The notes below the pieces were generated by a model, which saw only the letters and a list, made by a program, of their open reading frames with translations, made no database searches and was not told the DNA's origin. A DNA stretch of 64,000 nt from Saccharomonospora marina XMU15 (GTDB lineage: Bacteria > Actinomycetota > Actinomycetes > Mycobacteriales > Pseudonocardiaceae). Location of the stretch: positions 4,521,234 through 4,585,233 of the forward strand of contig NZ_CM001439.1 in assembly GCF_000244955.1 (NCBI RefSeq). Direction: 5' to 3'. Of the stretch, positions 17,350 to 25,573 are shown in pieces (position 1 is the stretch's first letter; every line of letters begins with the position of its first letter). The position numbers and the translations under genes are program-made.

Positions 17350-19686
17350 GTGCCTATCCCCGGTCCCGACACCCGCGTGGTCGAACTGCGAGTTCCCGGG
17401 CTGATCGGCACGAGTGGCGAGTCACTGCTCGATTCGGCGGGCACCGTGGACGTCGCCGGTGACGGCGTCGGCAGGGTGATCCGCCCCTCCGACCGGCTGC
17501 GCCGACCCGCACCCGGCCCTGTGGTGCAGGCGCTCGACCGTTCGGTTCCTCGCACGCTGGAGGGCTACCTGTGGAGCGCGATGACCTCTGGCGGCGCAGC
17601 GAAGGCGACGTGGGCACTGCTGTTCCCGTTCTCGCTGGCCAACGTCGCGCACTGGATGCTGCCACCGGAGCCGCCGGGAAGGGCGGCGCCCGCAATGCTT
17701 GGTGCGGTGTGCCGGGGCTTGCTCCGGATCGCGGCGCTGCTGCTGACGATGCTGCTCATCAGTCAACTCGCCGTGGTCACGCTCGACCTGATCGCTGTGC
17801 AGTGCCTGCGGCCGGCCTCGCCGTGCCTGCCGTACGCGCCGCAGTGGCTTCGCCACACCGACTGGGCTCGCACCGCCGTGGGAGTGTTGCCGTTGCTGCT
17901 TGTGATCGGGGTGCTGTACCGGATCTCGTCGGTGAACTGGTCGCTGTCCAGTGGTGCGGCCGACGCCGAGCGGGCCAGGGTCACCGGCCCCGACCTACCG
18001 GGTGACCAACTCGTCGACACCGGCGACACGCCGATGCTGCGCTGCCTGCACACCGTGGCCGCGCTGGCCTGTGTGGCGCTGTTGCTGCTCGGCGGCCCGC
18101 TGCGGGCACCGCACGGCACACCGCAGGTGATCTCGTGGGCGCTCGCGGTGACACTGCTCGGGTTCGCGGCGGGTGCGGTGGCGTTGCGCGCCCGCCGACT
18201 GCTCGTTCCGATGCTGCGCGGGGTGTTGCTGGTCGCCGCGACCGGCCTGGTGGTGGCTGTCGCGCTGCTGCGGACCCCGTTGCCGCCCGCGCTGGCTGGC
18301 AGCAACGGCATGGTGGAGGCCATCGGTGCCGCGCTGCTCGTGGTGTGCGCGCTGTTCGCGTTGCTGCTCGTGCCTGCCGCGCTGCTGGCGAGGCAGGCGT
18401 GGTCGGCGTTGCCGAAGCGGTTGCGTCCGTGGGCGGGCGGCTGGGCGGCGGCGCCCGCACTGGCACTGGCGGGCCTGCTCGGCGGTGGGTTCGGAGCCGG
18501 ACTCGCCATCGCGGCTCGCGGACTGATCGGTGATGCCGGACTTCGCCTGCCTGCCGGATACACGCTCATCACCCTGCTGTGGGGTGGCGTGCTGGTGTTC
18601 GCGGCGCTGCTCGCGCTGTTCAGCGTCGCCGTGGCGATTCCGCTGCGCAGGGCGGGCCGTGGTGTTCCTGAGGTGATCCGGCTGATGGGCACGAAGCAGG
18701 CGGACGAGAAGCGGGCGGCCGACGCGTGGGCCCGCGCCAGTTGGGAACGCAAGTACCTGCACCGGCTGGTACTCGCCGTGGTGGTGGCGATGGGGATCGG
18801 CGCGGCAGCGCTGGTAGCGGTGCGGTTGGGTTTCGGCTCGATCCCGGGGTGGCTGGCACCGCTTTCGGCCGTCGGGGTGGCGGCGCTGGGGTTGCTGGCC
18901 GCCGGGCTGCTGCGGGCGGTGTACACCGCCGCGACGGGCGCGCAGCGGAGTAGGCACCTCGGTGCCTTCGCCGATCTCGTCTGCTTCTGGCCGAGAGCGG
19001 CACATCCGGCCGTGCCGCCGTGTTACGCGGTCAAGGTCGTGCCCGAGGTGGCGCAGCGGGCACGCGAACACCTGAAGGAGCCGGGCAGCCGGGTGGTACT
19101 CGCCGGGTATCACCTCGGCGGGCTGCTCGCTGTCGCCGCGGCGGGAAGGCTCGCCGCGGACCTGCCCGAACACGACCGCGACCGGATCGGGGTGTTGACG
19201 GCGGGCGCACCGCTGCAATGGGGGTACCAGCGGGCGTTTCCCGCCGTCTTCTCGCATGCCTCGCTGGCGCGGCTGTACGGGATGCTCGGTGGCAGGTGGC
19301 GCGGGCTGTGCCGGGGTACCGACACCTTCGGCGGCGGCGCGACGACGTGGCGGCACCAGGTCGCGGGCGGGAAGCTGCTCGGCGTCGGGTACCTGCGCGA
19401 CGGGGGTGTCGGCGCGCTGGAGCCCGCGGTGCGGGGGCCGGGTGGCGTGCTGGTGCTGGGCGGTGACCACTGGTTGCCGGACCCGATGCTGGAGCCGCGA
19501 AGCGGACGCAGGTGGCTCGCGGGTGTTCGTCGCCACGCCGACTACGTGGCCGACCCGGAGTGGGATCGCGCCGTTGTGCTGGCGGCCGGGCTCGACCGGC
19601 GCGGCGGCGACGGCGTCGAGCGGCCTGCCGAGCGAATCCCCGAAGGTGGCGATCCGCTCGGCAGGCCGAACTCGGCAGAAGGTTGA
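17350..19686 (+). CDS. Large polytopic membrane protein with degenerate alpha/beta-hydrolase-like C-terminal domain
   Basis: A 778-aa protein of no named family. I chose GTG 17350 because AGGAG lies 7 bases upstream and the protein then opens V-P-I-P-G-P-D-T-R-V-V-E-L-R-V-P-G, a soluble N-terminal segment of about 90 residues. About ten hydrophobic segments follow, from near residue 110 to 525. The last 250 residues are soluble, with a strand-elbow-helix pattern V-V-L-A-G-Y-H-L-G-G-L-L-A-V resembling the nucleophile elbow of lipases (G-x-S-x-G), but with His where Ser is expected. V-L-T-A-G-A-P-L-Q-W-G follows. It is either an inactive hydrolase-like domain or something with different chemistry. 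It stands alone between tmk and a convergent cell-wall protein gene. Confidence 0.78.
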   Translation: MPIPGPDTRVVELRVPGLIGTSGESLLDSAGTVDVAGDGVGRVIRPSDRLRRPAPGPVVQALDRSVPRTLEGYLWSAMTSGGAAKATWALLFPFSLANVAHWMLPPEPPGRAAPAMLGAVCRGLLRIAALLLTMLLISQLAVVTLDLIAVQCLRPASPCLPYAPQWLRHTDWARTAVGVLPLLLVIGVLYRISSVNWSLSSGAADAERARVTGPDLPGDQLVDTGDTPMLRCLHTVAALACVALLLLGGPLRAPHGTPQVISWALAVTLLGFAAGAVALRARRLLVPMLRGVLLVAATGLVVAVALLRTPLPPALAGSNGMVEAIGAALLVVCALFALLLVPAALLARQAWSALPKRLRPWAGGWAAAPALALAGLLGGGFGAGLAIAARGLIGDAGLRLPAGYTLITLLWGGVLVFAALLALFSVAVAIPLRRAGRGVPEVIRLMGTKQADEKRAADAWARASWERKYLHRLVLAVVVAMGIGAAALVAVRLGFGSIPGWLAPLSAVGVAALGLLAAGLLRAVYTAATGAQRSRHLGAFADLVCFWPRAAHPAVPPCYAVKVVPEVAQRAREHLKEPGSRVVLAGYHLGGLLAVAAAGRLAADLPEHDRDRIGVLTAGAPLQWGYQRAFPAVFSHASLARLYGMLGGRWRGLCRGTDTFGGGATTWRHQVAGGKLLGVGYLRDGGVGALEPAVRGPGGVLVLGGDHWLPDPMLEPRSGRRWLAGVRRHADYVADPEWDRAVVLAAGLDRRGGDGVERPAERIPEGGDPLGRPNSAEG

Positions 19687-19704
19687 CTCCTCTCTGCGAG
19701 GAGT
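19686..19704. terminator. Short bidirectional hairpin between convergent stops
   Basis: A 7-bp stem ACTCCTC/GAGGAGT with a 5-nt loop joins the last base of one stop codon to the first base of the opposite one. It may end both transcripts, though it is short for a terminator. Confidence 0.45.
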
Positions 19705-20462
19705 TACGCCTTGCCTCGGCGCGCCCTGGCGAGTGCCAGCAGTGCCCCGCCGCCGACGAGCAGCGCGCCGCCGACGCCGAGCAGCCAGCCGCCGCTGAAG
19801 CCGGTGGAAGCCAGGTCGCCGCTGTCACCTGCGGGTGAGACCGCGGGCTGGGTGGTCGTGGTGGCGGCGGCCGCGCCACCGCTCGTGGTGGCGCTTTCGG
19901 TGGTCTCGGTGGGGCGTGTGCTCGTCGGCTCGGTGCCGCTGGTGGTGGGCTCGGAGGTCTCGGTCGTGGTGCCGGTCTCGGAGGGCTTCGTGGTGGTCGT
20001 GGAGTCCTCGCCGTCCTTCTCGCCGCAGACGAACCAGTGACTGATGTCCGGCAGGTTGTCGTTCTGGCCGGTCAGCGGCGCTTGCAGGTCTTCCCAAGGC
20101 AGTTGGCCGAGGTCGGCGACGGAGTAGACGTTGTAGCCGTTGCCGCCCTTGACGACGACTCCGGTCACCGTCATTGCCTCGGGGATGTCGAGGATGTCGA
20201 GGTACTGCGTGCCGTCTCCGCCCCGGACCTGTTCGGGGTCGTCCTCGTCCAGCGGTAGCGGTTCGCCGTCGAGGCCCGCCGTGCCGCATGGGTCCTTCTG
20301 CTCCTGGCCGGCATCGACATTGCCACCGTGGACGGTCGCTCGGCTGTCACTGGGGCTCGGCTCGTTCGTCGCCGAGGCGAGGCCGGTCGTGCCTGCCAGC
20401 AGGCCGAGCGTCATCGCGGAGGCCGCGACGACGCGCAGGAGGGATCTCGGACTCACAGACAT
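19704..20462 (-). CDS. Secreted cell-wall protein with LAxTG sorting signal
   Basis: A 252-aa exported protein. The ATG at 20462 gives a signal peptide (M-S-V-S-P-R-S-L-L-R, hydrophobic core, A-S-A-T cleavage region near residue 32). The mature domain of about 110 residues has two cysteines (D-P-C-G-T near 60, F-V-C-G-E near 145) that could form a disulfide. A Thr/Ser/Glu/Pro-rich stalk spans about 150-215. The C-terminus has L-A-S-T-G, then a transmembrane stretch, then R-A-R-R-G-K-A, which is the layout of a sortase substrate with the LAxTG signal favoured by class E sortases in high-GC actinobacteria. No sortase gene is in the window. The function of the mature domain is unknown. Confidence 0.85.
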   Translation of the reverse strand: MSVSPRSLLRVVAASAMTLGLLAGTTGLASATNEPSPSDSRATVHGGNVDAGQEQKDPCGTAGLDGEPLPLDEDDPEQVRGGDGTQYLDILDIPEAMTVTGVVVKGGNGYNVYSVADLGQLPWEDLQAPLTGQNDNLPDISHWFVCGEKDGEDSTTTTKPSETGTTTETSEPTTSGTEPTSTRPTETTESATTSGGAAAATTTTQPAVSPAGDSGDLASTGFSGGWLLGVGGALLVGGGALLALARARRGKA

Positions 20463-20733
20463 GCGGTATCTCCCGTGCGGATGGGGACGAGTGAACGGCG
20501 CCCGGGGGGCCAGGACGCCAAGCCGCACGGACCCTAACCCACCCGAATGAAGATCGACGCACGCGCGGACCAGGCGGTAACGCTATCGATCTCGATCGGT
20601 GACCATGGCGCACCAAACCGGACCCATATCGCAACCTTTGCCACACGGAACGCTCAACCGGGCGCTACAGAAAGTGAGAAACGTGCCGCCTCAGGGCCAC
20701 CCCGAGGCCGCCTCGCTGCCGCCCGATGGCGCC

Positions 20734-21687
20734 TCAATGAGGGGCGGTGGCTTTGTCGTCGGCCGTGCGATCGAGGTCAGGTTCGAGATAGATGAGCCGG
20801 GCCACCGGCACCTTCTGCCGGACCCTGGTCTCGGCGTCGTCGATGGCTCGGGCCACCTCCGACATCGAGAGGCCCTTGCGCATCGCCAGCTTCGCCGCCA
20901 CCAACAGCTCCTCCGGCCCGATGTACTGGGTGCGGATGTGGATGACGCGCTCGATACCGTCGGCAGTCAGTTCGCCCATGATCGTGGCGAGTTCCCGCTG
21001 CCCTGAGCCCTCGCCGATGAGCAGGCTCTTCATCTCCACGATGAGAATGATCGCGATGATCCCGAGAAGCACACCGATCATGACGGTGCCGATGCCGTCC
21101 CACACCGGATCACCCGTTACCACCGAAAGCCCCACGCCGATCAGCGCGAACACGAGGCCGAACAGCGCACCCGCGTCCTCGAGCAGCACCACCGGAAGCT
21201 CAGGCGTCTTCGACTGCCGGATGAACGCCCACCAGGTCTTGTCGCCCTTGATCGCTCGCGACTCCACGATGGCGGTGCGGAAACTGAACGTCTCCAGCAC
21301 GATCGCCACCACGAGGATGGTGATGGCCACGACCGGGGTGGTCAGTTCCTCCGGATGCTGAACTTTGTGGATTCCCTCGTACAACGCGAACGCGGAGCCG
21401 AGCGTGAACAGCATCAGCGCCACGATGAAGGAGTAGAAGTAGCGGTCCCTGCCGTAGCCGAACGGGTGTTCGGAGGTGGCTCGCCGTTTCGACGTCTTGT
21501 GGCCGAGCAGCAGCAAGCCCTGATTGGAGGTGTCGGCCACCGAGTGCACAGACTCGGCGAGCATCGACGACGAACCCGTGATCAAGAAGCCTACGAACTT
21601 GGCGATCGCGATACCCGCGTTGGCCAGCAACGCCGCGATGATCGCCTTCAACCCACCGCCTGCCGCCACGGCTGCCCCCTGTCGCAT
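20734..21687 (-). CDS. Cation diffusion facilitator (CDF) family transporter
   Basis: A 317-aa membrane transporter, starting at ATG 21687 (M-R-Q-G-A-A-V-A-A-G-G-G-L-K). Six transmembrane helices are predicted. The metal-site motif on TM2 is S-V-H-S-V-A-D-T-S-N (near residue 50), and the cytoplasmic loop after TM2 has H-K-T-S-K-R and H-P-F-G-Y-G-R-D-R-Y-F-Y, which marks the CDF subgroup around FieF/ZitB. The C-terminal ferredoxin-like cytoplasmic domain includes V-I-H-I-R-T-Q-Y-I-G-P-E-E. It exports divalent metals such as zinc or iron in exchange for protons; which metal is not readable here. It is divergent from the SARP gene with a 123-bp shared promoter region. Confidence 0.92.
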   Translation of the reverse strand: MRQGAAVAAGGGLKAIIAALLANAGIAIAKFVGFLITGSSSMLAESVHSVADTSNQGLLLLGHKTSKRRATSEHPFGYGRDRYFYSFIVALMLFTLGSAFALYEGIHKVQHPEELTTPVVAITILVVAIVLETFSFRTAIVESRAIKGDKTWWAFIRQSKTPELPVVLLEDAGALFGLVFALIGVGLSVVTGDPVWDGIGTVMIGVLLGIIAIILIVEMKSLLIGEGSGQRELATIMGELTADGIERVIHIRTQYIGPEELLVAAKLAMRKGLSMSEVARAIDDAETRVRQKVPVARLIYLEPDLDRTADDKATAPH

Positions 21688-21810
21688 TCGACGCTCGGTC
21701 GGGTTGCAGCTTAGAGCCTCGGCCTTCCTCGTGGCCGCCCACCTCACCTCCGCTGCCCCGCGGTTGTACGACCTGCGTAGGATGTCCCACCTCGTGCGGG
21801 GAAGGACACG

Positions 21811-24800
21811 ATGACCAGGTTCGGAGTGCTGGGGCCACTCACCGCCACGAGCGCCACTGGGGAACAGGTTCGGCTGAGGGGACAGCGGCAACGCGCGTTG
21901 CTGGCGATGCTGCTGTGCCACGAGGGGGAACTCGTGCCGGTGGATCGCCTCGTGGAGGCGCTGTGGCCGGATGTCCCTCCCAAGTCCTACGCCTCGAACC
22001 TGCACACCTACCTGTCCCGGCTACGCGAACGCCTTGGCGGGATCAACATCCTGCACGAATCGAGGGGCTACCGGCTGCTGGCCCACCCCGGCGATCTCGA
22101 CCTTCGGATGTTTCGGCTGAAGACCACCGAAGGCAGGCGCGCCGTGCGGGAAGGGGACCCCGCGGCCGCTGTGGCATGCCTGCGCCACGCGCTCGCACAG
22201 TGGCGTGGCCCCGCCGCGCTCGCCGACGTGCACGTGCCCCAGCTCGCCGCGTTCACGGCCGCGCTCGACGCCGAACGGCTCACCGTGCTGGAGGACTGCT
22301 TCGACGCCGAACTGGACCTCGGCCGACACACCGAAGTCGTCGGTGAGCTCGAGGGCTTCCTCGCCGAACACCCGCTGCGTGAGCGCGCGGCCGCGCAGCT
22401 GATGCTGGCGCTTCGGCGGGGTGGCAGGCAGGCAGACGCGCTCGCCGTCTACACCAGGACGCGGTCTCGGCTGGTCGAGGAGCTGGGGGTGGAGCCGGGC
22501 GCGGAGCTGCGCCGCGCGCAGGCTGCGGTGCTCAGCGGAGAGGACGACGTGAGAAGGGCCCGAAGCGTCGCGACAGCGACCGCCGGGTCCGCGGGGGCCG
22601 CTGGGGCAGCCGGCTCAGTCGCGCCATGGCCGATCTGCCAGTTACCACCCGACCTCAGCGACTTCTTCGGGAGGCGGACCGAGCTCGACACCATCACCGA
22701 GTTGCTCGCGGCGGGTGAGCAGACCGTGCCGGTCACCGTTGTCAGCGGGGAGCCCGGGTCGGGCAAGAGTGCGCTGGCCGCGCGCGCGGCTCACCGGGTT
22801 CGCACGCTGTTCCCCGATGGCCAGCTGTTCGTGCACCTCGCCGGGGCGAGCGCGCCACGCGACCCCGCGGACGTACTCGCCGACCTGCTGCGCGCGCTCG
22901 GAGTGGCGGGCCCGGCCATTCCGGACGACCCGCAGGCCAGGGCGGCCGCGTACCGAGGCAGGCTCACCGACCGCAGGGTGCTGGTCGTGCTCGACGACGC
23001 CGCGTCGCCGGAGCAGGTACGGCCGCTGCTACCGGGCACGCCAGGCTGTGCCGTGCTCGTGACGAGCAGGTTCCGGTTCAGCGGGCTCGACGGCGCCTAC
23101 CGGGTGCCGCTGGGTCCGTTCACCGATGCCGAGTCCACCGCCCTGCTCGAACGCATCGTCGGCAGGCAGCGCGTGACGGCCGAACCGGTCGCGGCCGCGC
23201 GAATCGCGGCCGCCTGCGGCAACCTGCCGCTGGCCCTGCGCATCGCGGGCACCCGCCTGGCGATGCGCCCGAATCTGCGACTCCGCGCCTTGGCCGACCG
23301 GCTGGACGACGAGCGCAACCGGCTGGACGAGTTGGCCGTCAACGACCGGCAGGTTCGCACCAGCATCGCGCTCAGCTACCACGCACTGAGCCCGGCGGCT
23401 CGCGACGCCATTCGCGCATTGGCGCTGTGCGGTGACATCAGCGCGCCCGCGTGGGCGATCGCGGTGCTGATCGGGCGCCCCGTAGCCGACGGGGTGATCG
23501 AGGAACTGGTCGAGGCCAGCCTGCTGGCGCCGATCAGCACCGACAGCACCGGCGAGCCGAGGTACCGGCTGCACGACCTGGTGCGGGTCTTCGCGCGGGA
23601 GCAGCAGGAGCAGCTCCACAGCAGCGAGGAGCAGGTGCGAACCGTGCGCGGGATCGTCGACGCCACCCTCGGGCTCACCGACGCCGCCGCGCGGCAGTTG
23701 CCGTGGACGGTTCCGTTGCCGATGCGGTCACCGGCAGGCCTGCCACCACAGCCGCTGTCCAGAGAGACGGTCGCGCGGCTGGTGGACGACGCGCAGGCGT
23801 GGTTCGCGACCGAGCAGGCGAACCTTGTGACGGTGATCGATTCGATCTTCCGGATCGGCTGGCACCACAAGGCCGTCATGATCCTGGAGCGGCTGGGCGC
23901 CTACCTGTGGCTTCGCGGTCAGTACGCCGACATGCGCGATTGCCATGAGCGGCTGCGGCTGCGGGCGCGCCGGGTGGGTGAGCGCAGGATCGAGGCATGG
24001 GCGGAGGCCAACATCGCCGTGCTGGTGCATGCCCGTGGCGAGCACGACGAAGCCGAGCGGCGATACCGACGGTGCGCGGCCCTGCTCAGCGAGTTGGGCG
24101 AGCGCGGCACGGCGGCGTGGGTCACCGGCAATCTGGCGGGCTGCCTGATCGGCCTAGGCAGGCCGCAGGAGGCACTCGACATCGCCGACAGGGCACTGAA
24201 GCTGCTCGGCACCGACCAGATGGGCGTGCAGCACGTCGAGCTTGTCAAGGCGGAGGCGTTCAACCGGCTCGGCAGGCTGGAGGAGTCCGTCCGCGCCTGC
24301 AGGCGAACACTCGCCGCGGCTCGGTTGTCCGGCGATCCGCTGCGGATAGCACTGGCTCTGCACGGGCTTTCCTGGTCGCTGGCACTGTGCGGGGAGTTGG
24401 AAACCGCACACGAGCTGGCCGAGGAGTCGGTGTCGCTGCTGCGGCCGTTGCCCGTGCGTTCCGCACTGGCTCGTTCGCTACGCACGTTGGGCGCCATCCG
24501 TGCCGGCCTGCGGCGACGGCAGGGCGCGATGGCTGCCTACACCGAGGCTCACCTGCTGGCCAGCGAACTCGACGAGCGGCCGAGGCAACTGTCGTGTGGC
24601 AGGGCGATCGCTGCCTGGATGATCGGTGAGGGAAAGGTGGCCGAGGCCATCGCGGCGCTGCGCGACTGCCTGACCGAGTTCAGGCAGATGGGAAGCGTCG
24701 CCTCGGTGGCGATCACGCTGCGGGTGCTCGTCAGGGCCTACGAGGTGGTGGGTGAGGACGGGCTCGCGGAGCGGGCCGCCGCTGAGGCGGATCGGTTGGC

Positions 24801-24921
24801 CAACCCCTCCGACGCCAGCGCTGTCACCCTGGTGGCGCTGCTGCTCGAGCTGACGCGAGATGCCGGACGCGCACTCGTCGGCACGCGCCCGGCACCACCC
24901 CCTGTCAGCGATTGGCTTTGA
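21811..24921 (+). CDS. SARP-family regulator with NB-ARC ATPase and TPR domains (AfsR/DnrI type)
   Basis: A 1036-aa multidomain regulator. Residues 1-95 form an OmpR-like winged helix (R-F-G-V-L-G-P-L, then V-P-V-D-R-L-V-E-A-L-W). Residues 96-245 form the bacterial transcriptional activation domain (D-L-R-M-F-R-L, then G-R-H-T-E-V-V-G-E-L-E). An NB-ARC/STAND ATPase spans about 285-620 with Walker A S-G-E-P-G-S-G-K-S near 310 and Walker B V-L-V-V-L-D-D near 395. The rest consists of tetratricopeptide-like helices. Such proteins activate antibiotic or morphogenesis genes, but no biosynthetic cluster adjoins it. ATG 21811 has GGGGAAGGA upstream. The 3' end overlaps the convergent membrane-protein gene by 17 bp. 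Confidence 0.93.
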   Translation: MTRFGVLGPLTATSATGEQVRLRGQRQRALLAMLLCHEGELVPVDRLVEALWPDVPPKSYASNLHTYLSRLRERLGGINILHESRGYRLLAHPGDLDLRMFRLKTTEGRRAVREGDPAAAVACLRHALAQWRGPAALADVHVPQLAAFTAALDAERLTVLEDCFDAELDLGRHTEVVGELEGFLAEHPLRERAAAQLMLALRRGGRQADALAVYTRTRSRLVEELGVEPGAELRRAQAAVLSGEDDVRRARSVATATAGSAGAAGAAGSVAPWPICQLPPDLSDFFGRRTELDTITELLAAGEQTVPVTVVSGEPGSGKSALAARAAHRVRTLFPDGQLFVHLAGASAPRDPADVLADLLRALGVAGPAIPDDPQARAAAYRGRLTDRRVLVVLDDAASPEQVRPLLPGTPGCAVLVTSRFRFSGLDGAYRVPLGPFTDAESTALLERIVGRQRVTAEPVAAARIAAACGNLPLALRIAGTRLAMRPNLRLRALADRLDDERNRLDELAVNDRQVRTSIALSYHALSPAARDAIRALALCGDISAPAWAIAVLIGRPVADGVIEELVEASLLAPISTDSTGEPRYRLHDLVRVFAREQQEQLHSSEEQVRTVRGIVDATLGLTDAAARQLPWTVPLPMRSPAGLPPQPLSRETVARLVDDAQAWFATEQANLVTVIDSIFRIGWHHKAVMILERLGAYLWLRGQYADMRDCHERLRLRARRVGERRIEAWAEANIAVLVHARGEHDEAERRYRRCAALLSELGERGTAAWVTGNLAGCLIGLGRPQEALDIADRALKLLGTDQMGVQHVELVKAEAFNRLGRLEESVRACRRTLAAARLSGDPLRIALALHGLSWSLALCGELETAHELAEESVSLLRPLPVRSALARSLRTLGAIRAGLRRRQGAMAAYTEAHLLASELDERPRQLSCGRAIAAWMIGEGKVAEAIAALRDCLTEFRQMGSVASVAITLRVLVRAYEVVGEDGLAERAAAEADRLANPSDASAVTLVALLLELTRDAGRALVGTRPAPPPVSDWL

Positions 24922-25438
24922 GCTGCCTGGCGTAGCGGTTGTTGGGCGGCAACCACACCAGCACGAAGGTCGCGATCGCTCCCAAGATGCCCAGTGCGGC
25001 GGGCATCTGCATCAACTTGGTGCCTTCGTCGCCGAGAATCACGAGGTCGACGAACAGCAGGAGCGCGGCGGAAATCGTCACGAGCACCCGGCTCCAAACC
25101 GCGGCGCGGCCCATGAACAGGGCGAACAGCAGCAGTGCGGCCCCAGTGACGAGCGCCATGATGCCGCGCGCGTTGAGCGTGTCCACGGCCTCGCCCATGA
25201 GAGCGGACCCGGCCATGGCATCACGCACACTCGCGGCGTCCTCGTCCGCGATCGTCGCGACGATGTCGATCGCGAGGTCCTCCCCGCCGGTCACCATCAC
25301 GATCCCGCTCACGATCGTGGCGATGGCAGCGGCGACGGCGATGCCGATGGCCGCCAGCAGGGTGCCGGGGCGGCGCACGGCCGGGGTGGCAGCCGCCTGC
25401 CCGACCGGTCCGGCCGACGCTGTCGGTTGCGATGTCAC
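24905..25438 (-). CDS. Four-helix membrane protein of unknown function
   Basis: A 177-aa protein with four predicted transmembrane helices (near residues 25-48, 88-108, 115-135 and 145-165) and an acidic extracytoplasmic loop between TM1 and TM2 (D-I-V-A-T-I-A-D-E-D). The start is GTG 25438 with AAGGAG 10 bases upstream. Similar 'aromatic-acid-exporter-free' small membrane proteins are common in Pseudonocardiaceae, but I recognise no function. A perfect inverted repeat 31 bp upstream of the start (25469-25491) suggests control by a dimeric repressor. Confidence 0.75.
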   Translation of the reverse strand: MTSQPTASAGPVGQAAATPAVRRPGTLLAAIGIAVAAAIATIVSGIVMVTGGEDLAIDIVATIADEDAASVRDAMAGSALMGEAVDTLNARGIMALVTGAALLLFALFMGRAAVWSRVLVTISAALLLFVDLVILGDEGTKLMQMPAALGILGAIATFVLVWLPPNNRYARQLKANR

Positions 25439-25468
25439 AGCGTTGTTCTCCTTGAACTCGATCCCAGT

Positions 25469-25491
25469 TGAGTGACGTGGTGTGTCACTCA
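25469..25491. promoter_or_regulatory. Perfect inverted repeat, candidate operator
   Basis: TGAGTGAC, 7 bases, GTCACTCA. The arms are perfect over 8 bp and the centre-to-centre spacing is one and a half helical turns. It lies 31 bp upstream of the start of the four-helix membrane protein, where a TetR- or GntR-type dimer could block transcription. Confidence 0.5.
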
Positions 25492-25573
25492 CACAGGCGA
25501 GTATGGAGAAGGGCACCACACGGAACGAACACAGTTGCTACACCGTTCGTGTGCTCTTGCTGTTGCACCGACG

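Noticed and set aside
17195-20588. A shared 13-mer GGTAACGCTATCG at 17195 and 20576 upstream of tmk and of the LAxTG protein, considered as a common promoter element
   Set aside because: In 64 kb of GC-rich DNA dozens of 13-mers are expected to recur by chance, and no matching -35 element at constant spacing was visible.
21688-24921. Start of an antibiotic biosynthetic gene cluster around the SARP regulator
   Set aside because: The neighbours are a metal exporter, a small membrane protein and primary-metabolism mannose genes; no PKS, NRPS, terpene or tailoring gene is present.
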